Source of the DNA: DASSKP01 sp035695045
GTDB lineage: Bacteria > Actinomycetota > Actinomycetes > JAFAQI01
Length of the DNA: 64,000 nt
Reading direction: 5' to 3'
Assembly: GCA_035695045.1 (NCBI GenBank)
Contig: DASSEX010000049.1
Span: forward strand, 1-64,000
In this document: positions 1 through 8,198 of the stretch, in pieces
Layout of the letters: each line of letters starts with the position of its first letter
Position numbering within the stretch: the stretch's first letter is position 1
The notes under the pieces: generated by a model
What the model was told of the DNA's origin: nothing
The model's database searches: none
Seen by the model: only the letters and a program-made list of their open reading frames with translations
Made by a program: the position numbers and the translations under genes

Positions 1-94
1 GACGCTAGGCCCCTATCCGCGTTGTCCACAATGATGAGAAAGGGCTATTGAGCAACTTCTGTGCGACGTGCGGCTATGTCGGACGGAGGCATGT

Positions 95-3000
95 GTGGAA
101 GAGGCCCGGGCGATAGCGCAGTACGTACCGCGCACGCTGCTACGACGCTCTGAGCAGCGGTCGTGGTGGCAGAGTGACGGCACGTTGTTGTTTTCCGACG
201 TGTCCGGCTTCACCGCGTTGTCCGAGAAACTTGCCCGGCACGGCAAGGTCGGTGCAGAGGAGATGGTCGGTGCCATCTCGACGGTGTTCACACCGCTTCT
301 CGACGAGATAGCCGCCTACGACGGCGATGTCCTGAAGTTCGGCGGCGACGCCTTGCTGACGTTCTTCGACGGGCCCGGGCACACCCAACGCGCAGCCGCA
401 TGCGCGCACGGCCTGCGCCGGATCCTTCGCGAGCAGGGCCGCGTGCAGACGGCGTACGGGACGGTTCCGCTCGGCATGTCCCAGGGACTGCACGCGGGCA
501 CGTTCAGCTTCTTCCTCTGCGGGAGCTCGTACGCCGATCTGGTCGTCTGCGGCCCGGCTGTGTCCGCCACCCTCGCCATGGAGTCAGCCGCGGAGCGCGG
601 TGAAGTCCTCCTGACCGCGGCAGCAGCAGGTGCGCTACCACCTCGCCTACTGAGGCCAGGGCACGACGATGGGCTTCTCCTCGTCAAGGCACCCGAGGCC
701 AGCCGCATGTCGGCGGCGACGGGACTCTCGACGCAGCCCGGGGCCGAGCGGTTCGTTCCGCTCGCATTGCGTGGCCGGCTCGCTGACATCGTCAGTGACA
801 GCGAGCACCGGCAGATCACGATCGCGTTCCTCCAGTTCACCGGCTGCGACCAGGTCCTGGAGAACGACGGTCCGGACGAGCTGCATCGGCGGCTGCACGA
901 GTTGACCGACACCGTCACCGAAGCCGCCGATGAGCACGGCGTGACCGTCATCTGCATCGACGTCGGCGGAGACGGCGGCAAGTTCATGCTCGCCAGCGGC
1001 GCACCGGATGCCGTCGAGCATGACGCCGAGCTCATGTTGCGCTTCGGCCTTGCCGTCCTGTCACGCGACATCGGCCTGCCACTTCGGCTGGGCGTCAACC
1101 GCGGCAACGTCTTCGGTGGCCGGGTGGGTGGACCGCGCCGCTGGACCTACAGCACCATGGGCGACCCGGTGAACCTCGCGGCCCGCGTGATGGGCAAGGC
1201 TCCGCGCGGTGCAGTGCTCGCGACCACGGCCGTCACCGAGCTCGTCGCCGACATGGCCGACCTGCGGCCGGTGGAGCCCTTCATGGTGAAGGGGAAGGCG
1301 AAGCCGGTCCAGGCGTCCGTAGTGCTCGCGATGGCGCACCCCTCTCAGCATCCTGTGATCGAGCCGGCGAGCCCGTTCGTCGGTCGCGATGTGGAGCTAC
1401 AGCGCATCACCGCCCGCTGGCCGGAGGTCACCGCGGGCAGAGGATGTGTCTTCGACATCGTCGGCGAAGCGGGCAGTGGCAAGTCGCGGCTGGTCGCCGA
1501 AGTCGCCCGCGCGGTTCAGCCGCCTCGGACGGTGCGGGTCGCAGGCGAGCGCTATCACCGGGGGTCGGCGTACTTCGCTCTGCACCTGCTGATCCGACGG
1601 GTCACCGACATCTCGATCGACGCAGACCCCGCGGATGCGGGTCGGGCACTGTCTCGCTGGGTGGCGCAGCATGCGCCGCGCTTGACGGAGTGGCTGCCCC
1701 TGCTCGCCGTCGCCGCTCGCGCGCACGTGCGTTCGACCGAAACCGTCGACGCGATCGCGGCAGAGTTCCGGGTCGCCAAGCTGACCAGCCTGGTCCAGGA
1801 ACTGCTTCACACCGCATCCACGGAGCCCACCCTCGTCTTCCTCGACGATGCGTTCTGGTACGACGACGCGTCCGTGCAGGTCCTGAGCTCCGTGCTGTCC
1901 GAGGTCTCAGCACTGCCCTGGCTGGTCTGCATGACCCGTCGCGACGAGTCGACCGGTCTGCACGCGGACGACACCTTCCCCGCAACCGAGATCCGCCTCA
2001 TGCAGCTGAGCGACGAGTCCGCGATCGCGCTTGCGCGTGCGGCCGCGCCAGAGGCTCTTTCTGCAGATGAGGCCGAGCACCTGGCCGTCGCCGCCAACCG
2101 CAACCCGTTCTTCCTGCTGCAGATCGCGCAGTCATGGCGGCCGGGCGAGTCATCCGTTCCGCCGACCGTCGAGTCGGTCGTGTCGGCACGCCTTGATCGC
2201 CTGCCGGTCGGGGCGCGCAGACTGCTCCGGCGCGCGGCCGTTCTCGGCGGTTACGTCGACGTCGACGTGCTGAGCAGCGTGCTGGGCGAGCCGGTGACCG
2301 CCGATGCTCTCGAGCCGCTCGTGGGTGAGTTCCTGCTTCCGGACAGCCACGATCGCTACCGGTTCACCCACGACCTGTTCCGAGCCGTCGCCTACGACTC
2401 ACTCCCCTACCGACGACGTCGCGAGCTCCACGCACGCGCCGGCCATGCTCTCGAGCACCGAGGTGAGCACGCGGCTCGCGCTGCCCTGCTCTCCCTCCAC
2501 TTCGAGGCGGCCGGCGAGCACGAGAAGACATGGAAGTACGGCGTCCTCGGCGCCGACCGTGCCCGCGAGACCTACGCCAACGGTGAAGCCGCCACGCTCT
2601 ACGAGCGCGCGTTGTCGGTCGTACACCGCGTGCCCGGCGTTCCGGCCGAGGAGCTCGTCCGGGTGCACGAAGCGCTGGCAGACGTACAGCTTCTCCTCGG
2701 CCACTATGACGCCGCCGCCCAGGGCTACCTCGAGGCGCACCACCTGCATCCCGCGCCCACGGCCGACGTGCGGCTGCTCCGCAAGCTCGGCATCGTGCGA
2801 GAACGGCAGAGTCGTTATCCCGAGGCCCTCCGCTGGTACACACGGGCAATTCGCGACACGGAGTCCCTGTCAGCCGCAGACGCTGCCGCTGCGCGCGCGT
2901 CGCTCCTGGTCGGTACGGCGTCCACGAGGTACCGCCAGGGACGCTTCCGGCTAGCCGCCGACGCGGCGCACGCAGCTGTCGACGAAGCGAAGGCAGCGGA

Positions 3001-3736
3001 GGAGCCCGCGGAGCTCGCGCATGCGTATTTCCTGCTGGACGCCGCTCTGACCGACCTGCACGACGCGCGAGCCCTGGAGTTCCGCGAACGCGCCCTGCCC
3101 ATCTATCAGCAGATCGGCGACCTGGTCGGCGAAGCCGACGTGCACAACAACATCGGTATCGATGCGTACTACGAGGGTCGTCTCGACGACGCCCTCACCT
3201 CCTACGCCCAGAGCCTCGCCTGCCGCCGAAGAGCCGGTGACCTGGTCGGCGCGGCGACCGCCGAGAACAACATCGGCGAGGTGCTGTCGGACCTCGGCCG
3301 CTACGACGAGGCCATCTCGATGTTCGAAGAGGCCCTCGCGGTATGGCGCAGGGCGTCGTACCCGGTCGGAATCGCACTGGCGTGCAGCAACTTGGCCCGC
3401 GTCCACGTACGGCGCGGACGCCCTGATCTTGCGGGCCCGTACCTCGACGAGGCTGAGCAGCGGTTCGACGACATGGGCGCCTCCGTACTGCTCTTCGAGA
3501 CGCAGGTACGCCGGGCCGAGATGCTGCTCGCGACTGCCGATGCCGATGCCGCGCTGGACCTCGTTGCGAGCCTCCGGCGGTCGCCGGCAGCGGCCACCGC
3601 GTCGGACGTCGTGGCCGCCGACCTCGACCGGCTGGAGGCGGACGCCCGCGCGCATATCTCCGCGAGAGCACACATCGTCCTCCCCGAACAACGCACCATC
3701 CGCCTCGAGGAAGCGCCCGTCACCTCGCGGGGCTGA
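95..3736 (+). CDS. Fused two-domain class III nucleotide cyclase with AAA ATPase and TPR region (soluble adenylyl cyclase-like)
   Basis: The protein has about 1213 residues and is probably cytosolic. Residues 30-175 form a first cyclase domain with both metal-binding aspartates (FSDVSGF, D35; FGGDALL, D85) but no catalytic Asn/Arg. Residues 235-395 form a second cyclase domain that lacks the first Asp (FLQF) yet keeps the VNLAAR transition-state Asn and Arg (N360, R364). The two halves therefore complement each other into one active site, as in animal C1/C2 cyclases. A P-loop GEAGSGKS (457-464) opens an AAA/STAND-like ATPase, and the C-terminal third is TPR-like. The order C1-C2-ATPase-TPR is that of ADCY10. 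GTG at 95 is preferred because GGAGG lies at 85-89; a GTG at 68 in the same frame has no such site. A CRP-family gene follows. ATP versus GTP specificity is not decidable by eye. Confidence 0.88.
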   Translation: MEEARAIAQYVPRTLLRRSEQRSWWQSDGTLLFSDVSGFTALSEKLARHGKVGAEEMVGAISTVFTPLLDEIAAYDGDVLKFGGDALLTFFDGPGHTQRAAACAHGLRRILREQGRVQTAYGTVPLGMSQGLHAGTFSFFLCGSSYADLVVCGPAVSATLAMESAAERGEVLLTAAAAGALPPRLLRPGHDDGLLLVKAPEASRMSAATGLSTQPGAERFVPLALRGRLADIVSDSEHRQITIAFLQFTGCDQVLENDGPDELHRRLHELTDTVTEAADEHGVTVICIDVGGDGGKFMLASGAPDAVEHDAELMLRFGLAVLSRDIGLPLRLGVNRGNVFGGRVGGPRRWTYSTMGDPVNLAARVMGKAPRGAVLATTAVTELVADMADLRPVEPFMVKGKAKPVQASVVLAMAHPSQHPVIEPASPFVGRDVELQRITARWPEVTAGRGCVFDIVGEAGSGKSRLVAEVARAVQPPRTVRVAGERYHRGSAYFALHLLIRRVTDISIDADPADAGRALSRWVAQHAPRLTEWLPLLAVAARAHVRSTETVDAIAAEFRVAKLTSLVQELLHTASTEPTLVFLDDAFWYDDASVQVLSSVLSEVSALPWLVCMTRRDESTGLHADDTFPATEIRLMQLSDESAIALARAAAPEALSADEAEHLAVAANRNPFFLLQIAQSWRPGESSVPPTVESVVSARLDRLPVGARRLLRRAAVLGGYVDVDVLSSVLGEPVTADALEPLVGEFLLPDSHDRYRFTHDLFRAVAYDSLPYRRRRELHARAGHALEHRGEHAARAALLSLHFEAAGEHEKTWKYGVLGADRARETYANGEAATLYERALSVVHRVPGVPAEELVRVHEALADVQLLLGHYDAAAQGYLEAHHLHPAPTADVRLLRKLGIVRERQSRYPEALRWYTRAIRDTESLSAADAAAARASLLVGTASTRYRQGRFRLAADAAHAAVDEAKAAEEPAELAHAYFLLDAALTDLHDARALEFRERALPIYQQIGDLVGEADVHNNIGIDAYYEGRLDDALTSYAQSLACRRRAGDLVGAATAENNIGEVLSDLGRYDEAISMFEEALAVWRRASYPVGIALACSNLARVHVRRGRPDLAGPYLDEAEQRFDDMGASVLLFETQVRRAEMLLATADADAALDLVASLRRSPAAATASDVVAADLDRLEADARAHISARAHIVLPEQRTIRLEEAPVTSRG

Positions 3737-3791
3737 GCGCCCACAAATAGCCCGAAATAGCCGTTGGCGCCGGACGCGTGGACGTGTGACT

Positions 3792-3811
3792 GTGCTCAGG
3801 AACGCGAGCAC
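3792..3811. promoter_or_regulatory. Inverted repeat upstream of the CRP-family gene
   Basis: GTGCTC and GAGCAC form 6-bp arms around an 8-nt spacer, 20-39 nt upstream of the GTG at 3831. A half-matching CRP-like motif (TGTGA at 3785-3789) lies beside it. It could be an autoregulatory operator or a small hairpin, and the support is weak. Confidence 0.3.
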
Positions 3812-3830
3812 GCTTCCGACGTCCCGGTAG

Positions 3831-4559
3831 GTGACAGTGCCGACGGCCGCACTCAAGAACGGCGACGCGAAACAGCTGGCCATCGCCGCGCTGTCCGCTG
3901 CGCCGATGCTGGAAGGCGTCCCTCTCCCCCAGCGAACCCGCCTGGCCGAGAACGGCAACGTCCACCACTACCGCGCCGGCGCCTTCATCTTTCTCGCCGG
4001 CGACGCCTCGAACGACGTCTGCTGCGTCGTCGACGGCCGCATCCAGATCGAGTCGAGCCGCGAGGACGGCCGCACGATGCTGCGCGCCGTCCTCGGCCCG
4101 GGGCAGGTGTTCGGAGAGCTTGGAGTGCTCGCCGGAATGCCGCGCACCGGCAGCGCTCTGGCGCTCGATGACTGCGCGGTGTGGAGCGTCTCCGGGCGGC
4201 AGTTCATCGAGTTCCTTCGCGACGTGCCAGCCGCCTCACACGCGCTGCTCCGCGCGCTCGCGCTCCAGGTCGTCGAGCACGAGGCGGTTGTCGAGGACCT
4301 GCTCTTCCTCGACCTGAAGTCCAGGGTCGCGAAACGGCTGCTCGCGCTCGTGACCAGCAGCTGGGACGACCTGCCGCAGGATGGCGTTGCCGTGCCCTGG
4401 AACATCACCCAGAACGACCTCGCAAGTCTTTGCGGTGGCAGCCGCGAGAACGTCAACCGGGTTCTCTCGGAGCTCACCAAGCGCGGCCTGATCGGCCGCA
4501 ACGGCCACCGCTACGTGTTGAAGGACATCGCCGGCCTGCGGCGCCTCGCGCGCGTCTAG
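3831..4559 (+). CDS. CRP/FNR-family transcriptional regulator
   Basis: This 242-residue protein is of normal length for the CRP family. Residues 25-145 form a cyclic-nucleotide-binding barrel with a phosphate-binding segment (FGELGVL at 94-100 and PRT at 104-106, R105 contacting the phosphate in the family). Residues 160-235 form a winged helix-turn-helix, with NITQNDLASLCGGSRENVNR spanning the DNA-binding helices. It lies 94 nt downstream of the cyclase and on the same strand, so it probably senses that enzyme's product. Candidate CRP-like sites (4926-4964) lie ahead of the convergent TRQ-repeat gene, making that gene a possible target. FNR cluster cysteines are absent, so an oxygen-sensing role is unlikely. 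Confidence 0.9.
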   Translation: MTVPTAALKNGDAKQLAIAALSAAPMLEGVPLPQRTRLAENGNVHHYRAGAFIFLAGDASNDVCCVVDGRIQIESSREDGRTMLRAVLGPGQVFGELGVLAGMPRTGSALALDDCAVWSVSGRQFIEFLRDVPAASHALLRALALQVVEHEAVVEDLLFLDLKSRVAKRLLALVTSSWDDLPQDGVAVPWNITQNDLASLCGGSRENVNRVLSELTKRGLIGRNGHRYVLKDIAGLRRLARV

Positions 4560-4624
4560 GCGGCCCTGAGGGGCCCGCACGACCCTCCCCTGCGCTCCGG
4601 TCGTCCGACCCGTCGCCGGACATG

Positions 4625-4658
4625 CGGAAGGGCCGGGACCCGGGTCCCGGCCCTTCCG
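4625..4658. terminator. Bidirectional intrinsic terminator between convergent genes
   Basis: A perfect 34-bp palindrome (17-bp arms, very GC-rich, arms beginning CGGAAGGGCC) sits between the stop of the CRP gene (4559) and the stop of the convergent TRQ-repeat gene (4670). There is no long T tract, which is usual for actinobacterial hairpin terminators. Confidence 0.8.
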
Positions 4659-4669
4659 TACTCGCCCCC

Positions 4670-4858
4670 CTACCGCGCCTGTCGAGTCTGCCTCGTCTGA
4701 CGGGTCTGCCGGGTCTGCCGGGTCTGCCGCGTCTGGCGTGTCTGCCTGGTCTGGCGCGTCTGGCGGGTGGTCCGCTCGGCGCCTTCGAGTGCGTTGTCGG
4801 TGCTGTCGTCACGAGTGGTCTTCTCGACGAGCTTCGGCTGGATCTTGGTCTTCTCCAT
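4670..4858 (-). CDS. 62-residue Thr-Arg-Gln repeat microprotein, unknown function
   Basis: The first 30 residues are mixed and charged (start MEKTKIQPKLVEKT, many Asp/Glu/Lys/Thr). Residues 31-60 are exactly ten consecutive Thr-Arg-Gln triplets, and the chain ends Ala-Arg. There is no signal peptide, cysteine or membrane segment. GGAAGGAC stands upstream of the ATG at normal spacing, and a strong terminator follows the stop. The ten units use four Thr codons and four Arg codons, so the amino-acid pattern is kept while the DNA differs; this argues for translation. It lies 118 nt downstream of the hydrolase/protease/zinc-protein operon, with two CRP-like sites in between. I do not recognise the family. 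Possible roles are a substrate of the PqqD-M50 protein, a RiPP-like precursor, or a basic nucleic-acid-binding tail. Confidence 0.7.
   Translation of the reverse strand: MEKTKIQPKLVEKTTRDDSTDNALEGAERTTRQTRQTRQTRQTRQTRQTRQTRQTRQTRQAR
4679..4768 (-). repeat. Ten tandem 9-bp units encoding Thr-Arg-Gln
   Basis: Ten consecutive 9-bp units, read on the minus strand as ACN-(CGN/AGG)-CAG, make up the 3' half of the small gene. All units end in CAG, while the Thr and Arg codons vary from unit to unit. This is unlike a freshly expanded microsatellite. Confidence 0.9.
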
Positions 4859-4925
4859 CGTCCCGGTCCTTCCCTGGCGGCGTGGGCTGCTGGTGAGGAC
4901 TCTGCTCCGATGCAAGACCCCGTGT

Positions 4926-4964
4926 CGTGACGCTCGGCACGAACCGGATGTGACGTTCGGCACA
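4926..4964 (-). promoter_or_regulatory. Two tandem CRP-like operators upstream of the TRQ-repeat gene
   Basis: TGTGA-cgttcg-GCACA (4949-4964) matches the actinobacterial CRP/GlxR consensus TGTGA-N6-TCACA at nine of ten specified positions. A diverged copy, CGTGA-cgctcg-GCACG, lies at 4926-4941. The two share a 14-nt core differing at one base, 23 bp apart (about two helical turns). They lie about 75 and 98 nt upstream of the ATG at 4858, suitable for activation. Binding by the CRP-family protein encoded at 3831 is inference. Confidence 0.55.
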
Positions 4965-4976
4965 GACCGAAGACCC

Positions 4977-5195
4977 TCAGTTGTCGAGCTCGCTGAGCTC
5001 CACGGGGCTCGGTCGCGGCGAGCAGGTCCCGCAGTGCAACGCGTCCTCGACGACAAGTGCACGCGGCTTGTCGCCCTCTCCGCCTCGATACACCGTGAGG
5101 ATGAAGGGCCGTGTCTCGGTGTGGTCCTCGCAGATGCCGCGCCCGCAGAATCGGCACGCACCCAGTGCGGTCTTGCGACAGTGCCAGCAGTCCAC
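4977..5195 (-). CDS. Small zinc-binding protein with a B-box/AN1-like cysteine pattern
   Basis: This protein of 72 residues has eight regularly spaced metal ligands: C3-x2-C6, C14-x2-C17, C22-x2-H25 and C55-x2-C58. That spacing suits two zinc sites in a cross-braced B-box/AN1-like or DUF2180-like fold. The GTG start lies 1 nt beyond the stop of the M50 protease gene, so it is probably translationally coupled and the last cistron of that operon. The tail (59-72) is acidic and looks disordered. It carries no catalytic motif, so a protein-binding adaptor for the protease or for the TRQ peptide is the most natural guess. The exact family is uncertain. Confidence 0.75.
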   Translation of the reverse strand: MDCWHCRKTALGACRFCGRGICEDHTETRPFILTVYRGGEGDKPRALVVEDALHCGTCSPRPSPVELSELDN

Positions 5196-5196
5196 G

Positions 5197-7335
5197 TCAG
5201 GTCCTCTCCTGGATCATGCGATCCGCCGCGGTGACGCGCAGTGCACCGGACTTGAACGCGCTCGCGATGACTTTGTTGAACGCCGCGCGATCGAGCGCGA
5301 AGAGCCGCGCCGGCGTCCGGGTGCGCACGGTCGCTGTCCTCGGTACGTCGAGAAGCAGTGCCACCTCGCCGAAGTAGTCGCCGGGCCCGAGGTCACGAAC
5401 CACGCGCTCATCCTCGACGACCGTCAGATGTCCACTGCCGACGACGTAGTACGCGTCCCCGACATCGCCGGCCTTGACGACATCGACGTCCGGCATGACC
5501 GCGAGCCACCGCCCCGCCTCGGCCACCTTGTGGGCCTCCGTCGCGGACAGGTGCCGGAACGGCGGCATCGACCACACCGACATCAGGGCCGACACCGACG
5601 GTGCAAGTTCGGGAGCCGTGACGCTGTCGGCGAGCAACCTGTCGAAGGACCCCTTGTCGACGGTGAACAGCTCGGTGTCGACCTCAGCGCGCACTGTCGC
5701 CGTACGCGGCGTGCCCTGCAGAAGGGCGAGCTCGCCGAACGCCTGACCCGGACCCATCGAGCGGAGCACCTCCTCCTCCCCACCGGGGACCTCGTCGATG
5801 ACGTTGACCCGGCCGGAGCGGATGACGAAGAACTCCGACGCGCTCTCCCCCTGCCTCACCACCACTGCGCCGGCGGCGACCCGTCGCAGCTCGACGCGAC
5901 CGGCGAGCTCGTTGAGGCTCTCGAGCGGGATCATCGAGAGCATCGGCAGGTTCGAGATCATCTCTCCGGCCTCGCGACGCCAGGAAAGCTCGGCGCGGAA
6001 GCGCAGACGGCGCGCCAGGAAGCGCATCTTCCGCTCGAGGGCCCGCAGCATCTCGATGCACCAGTGCACGAGCGGCCCCAGCACGAACGCCGTGATGAGC
6101 ACGAGCAGGATCCGTCCGGTGAGCCCGCCGTCCCACATCTTCTTCACGAGAGCCCCGAAGACCGGTTTCCAGAACAGGTACGACGTCACGAGCGCGAGCA
6201 CCGTGAAGACGGCGCCGATGACACCGAACCCGATCAGCACCCAGTCGAAGCGCGTGAAGCCGGATCGGGTCCGGATCTTCTCCGGCAGCTCATGCCGCAG
6301 GAACGCGAACGACCGCTGTCTCAGCGCGTTGGTCTGGAACAAGTCCATCAGGATCCAGTAGCCGTCGAGCTCGAGGAACGGGATCAGGTTCATCGCGGCG
6401 GTCACGTAGGTGAGCACCGCGAGATTGAAGAGCGTCTGCGCCGTACCGGCGTGCGGGAAGAACCAGACCAACCCGCCGCACAGACCGGCGATGACGAAGC
6501 CCATATACGGCCCGAACCACGCTTGCCGGACCCGCTGACGCGGCGTCGCCATCATGATGTCGGCGGCGTCGATGAAGAACGCGGGATGGCCGAGGTAGAG
6601 CTGGAAGCCCGCAGCGAGGACCTTGCGGTTCGCGTGACGGATGGCCAGCGCGTGGCCTGCCTCATGGATCATCGTCGCGGCGAGATCGAGCACGAACAGC
6701 AGCCCGAAGCTGGTCGCGAGGGCCTTCGACGAGATCGCGAAGTGCTTGTCGTGGACGTCGAAGTAGAACAGTACGGCGCCACCGAACAGCACGGTGAGCA
6801 ACACGACGTGCGCGTAGATCGTGAAGAGGTACTTGCCTCCCCAGCGATAGGCGACATCGACGATGTCGTGCATCCGCGGGCCGATCTGCACGGTCTGCGC
6901 GCGCAGGAAGTGACGGATGCGCTTGGCCCGCTGAGTCGCCGCGGAATCGAGCCGCTGGCCGACCAGTGCGTATGCGTCGACCCAACGGTCGGTGAGGAAG
7001 TCGCCTTCGTAGAGCAGCTGCACCAGGTCGACAACGTTGTCGAACTCGAACGCGTTCGAGTCACGCATGCGGTCCACGACCAGCTCGCGGACCGTGTGCG
7101 TCCCGTCCAGCAGGTCGAGGATCTCGCCGTCCTCGGCCGAGAACCGGAAGTAGTCCGGCCCCCGCGGATTCTTGACCATCGTGTAGCCGTTGCCCCAGCG
7201 GGTCTCGAACCGTACGACCTCGACACCTTCGGCAAGCTTCGGCCGCAGTGAACCGAGGTCGAGCGCGTCGTCGAGCGCCTCCCAGACGTCGGTCCCGCTC
7301 GTGTCGATCCCTTCATCAGTCAGCACTGTCGTCAC
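5197..7335 (-). CDS. PqqD-like / M50 site-2-type membrane metalloprotease with two cyclic-nucleotide-binding domains
   Basis: The protein has 712 residues. Residues 40-125 resemble the PqqD/RiPP-recognition winged helix. Residues 165-430 are a polytopic membrane domain with the M50 zinc motif HEAGH (224-228, preceded by a hydrophobic helix) and the second metal-ligand motif LDGYW (D324), typical of intramembrane or membrane-associated zinc proteases. Two CNB domains follow (about 455-575 and 590-705), each with an intact phosphate cassette (FGELALLQGTPRTA, FGEVALLLDVPRTA). The PRTA Thr is associated with cGMP preference in eukaryotic CNB domains, but bacterial exceptions exist. The GTG start overlaps the stop of the upstream hydrolase gene (GTGA), so the two are translationally coupled. 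The likely role is proteolysis or processing of a leader-bearing substrate gated by cyclic nucleotide. Confidence 0.88.
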   Translation of the reverse strand: MTTVLTDEGIDTSGTDVWEALDDALDLGSLRPKLAEGVEVVRFETRWGNGYTMVKNPRGPDYFRFSAEDGEILDLLDGTHTVRELVVDRMRDSNAFEFDNVVDLVQLLYEGDFLTDRWVDAYALVGQRLDSAATQRAKRIRHFLRAQTVQIGPRMHDIVDVAYRWGGKYLFTIYAHVVLLTVLFGGAVLFYFDVHDKHFAISSKALATSFGLLFVLDLAATMIHEAGHALAIRHANRKVLAAGFQLYLGHPAFFIDAADIMMATPRQRVRQAWFGPYMGFVIAGLCGGLVWFFPHAGTAQTLFNLAVLTYVTAAMNLIPFLELDGYWILMDLFQTNALRQRSFAFLRHELPEKIRTRSGFTRFDWVLIGFGVIGAVFTVLALVTSYLFWKPVFGALVKKMWDGGLTGRILLVLITAFVLGPLVHWCIEMLRALERKMRFLARRLRFRAELSWRREAGEMISNLPMLSMIPLESLNELAGRVELRRVAAGAVVVRQGESASEFFVIRSGRVNVIDEVPGGEEEVLRSMGPGQAFGELALLQGTPRTATVRAEVDTELFTVDKGSFDRLLADSVTAPELAPSVSALMSVWSMPPFRHLSATEAHKVAEAGRWLAVMPDVDVVKAGDVGDAYYVVGSGHLTVVEDERVVRDLGPGDYFGEVALLLDVPRTATVRTRTPARLFALDRAAFNKVIASAFKSGALRVTAADRMIQERT

Positions 7336-8198
7336 GACGTCACCTCGATGACCTTGCTCCGCGAACCATCAAGGGTCAGCACCTGGCCCTCCGCGGCGGC
7401 GATGACGGAGCGCTCGGCGGAGAGTTCCGCGACGATCTCGTCGATCTCGTCGTCGGTGCGTGTCGGTGCGTAGTGGAACAGGCAAAGGGTGCGGGCGTCG
7501 GTCTCGTCGGCCAGGGCCATCGCATAGTCGACGGTGGCGTGGCCGAGGAAGGCCATCATCGGGAACTCACGCGCCAGGTGCTGGGCGTCGTGGATCAGCA
7601 AGTCGACGTTGGCGCAGAGCTTGAGGGCGGCGTCATGCCGCTCCCCCAGGCCGTCCATCCCACCGCCGAGACTCGTTGGCGCATGGTCGGGCAGATACGC
7701 GAGGGACGCTCCGTCGCGCTCCACCCGAATGCCGTACGTCGTCCCACCCTTGTGTGGGACGACCTCGACGAGGACATCGAATCCTTCGATCTCGTGCCAT
7801 CCCGGCTCGATGGCGACGAACTCCCAGTTGCCACCGAGGTCGCGCGGTCGCACAGGGAAGTGCGGGGGCGAGAAGGCCCGCGCAAGTAGCTCCTCCGGGT
7901 CCTCGCCGTCAGTCGGCAGGAGCACCCGCACATGTCCGCCGGGGCGCAGGCCGGCGGCGAAGAACGGCAGACCATGGGTGTGGTCCCAGTGCAGGTGCGA
8001 CAGCATGATCGTGCCCACGAAAGGTCGCGGACCGAGCATGGACGACAGCCGCATGAGACCGGTGCCGCCGTCGAGCACGAGCCTCGGCTCGCCCTCCCGA
8101 TGGGCGATCGCGACGCACGACGTCGAGCCGCCGTACCGCAGAAAGGCTGCGTCGGCCACGGGCGTCGAGCCGCGAACCCCGCAGAAGTGCACGCGCAC
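7332..8198 (-). CDS. Metallo-beta-lactamase-fold hydrolase, phosphodiesterase-like (PhnP/RNase Z type)
   Basis: The protein has 288 residues. It starts with the GVRGSTP ... RYGGSTSCV motif of the subfamily and carries the zinc motif SHLHWDH (H68, H70, D72, H73). LPDHAP near residue 172 and GHAT/FHYAP towards the C-terminus supply the remaining ligands. Members of this subfamily are commonly annotated as phosphodiesterases or phosphonate-ester hydrolases. A cyclase, a CRP protein and CNB-domain proteins surround it, so hydrolysis of a cyclic nucleotide is attractive but unproven. It is the first cistron of a three-gene operon; GGAGG lies upstream of the ATG, and the promoter region is shared with the divergent CNB gene. 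Confidence 0.85.
   Translation of the reverse strand: MRVHFCGVRGSTPVADAAFLRYGGSTSCVAIAHREGEPRLVLDGGTGLMRLSSMLGPRPFVGTIMLSHLHWDHTHGLPFFAAGLRPGGHVRVLLPTDGEDPEELLARAFSPPHFPVRPRDLGGNWEFVAIEPGWHEIEGFDVLVEVVPHKGGTTYGIRVERDGASLAYLPDHAPTSLGGGMDGLGERHDAALKLCANVDLLIHDAQHLAREFPMMAFLGHATVDYAMALADETDARTLCLFHYAPTRTDDEIDEIVAELSAERSVIAAAEGQVLTLDGSRSKVIEVTS

Noticed and set aside
3745..3763. Short direct repeat AAATAGCC upstream of the CRP gene
   Set aside because: Two 8-nt copies are not distinguishable from chance, and no known element fits.
3785..3800. CRP-like site in front of the CRP gene
   Set aside because: Only the first half (TGTGA) matches well; the second half reads TCAGG, so autoregulation cannot be claimed.
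4679..4768. TRQ region as a non-coding microsatellite or CRISPR-like repeat
   Set aside because: The unit is 9 bp with in-frame synonymous variation and no spacers. An ATG with a ribosome site and a terminator frame it.
4981..7251. Long plus-strand open frame antisense to the PqqD-M50 gene
   Set aside because: Its translation is rich in Arg, His, Asp and Glu without domain features, and it mirrors a well-supported gene; it is an effect of high GC content.
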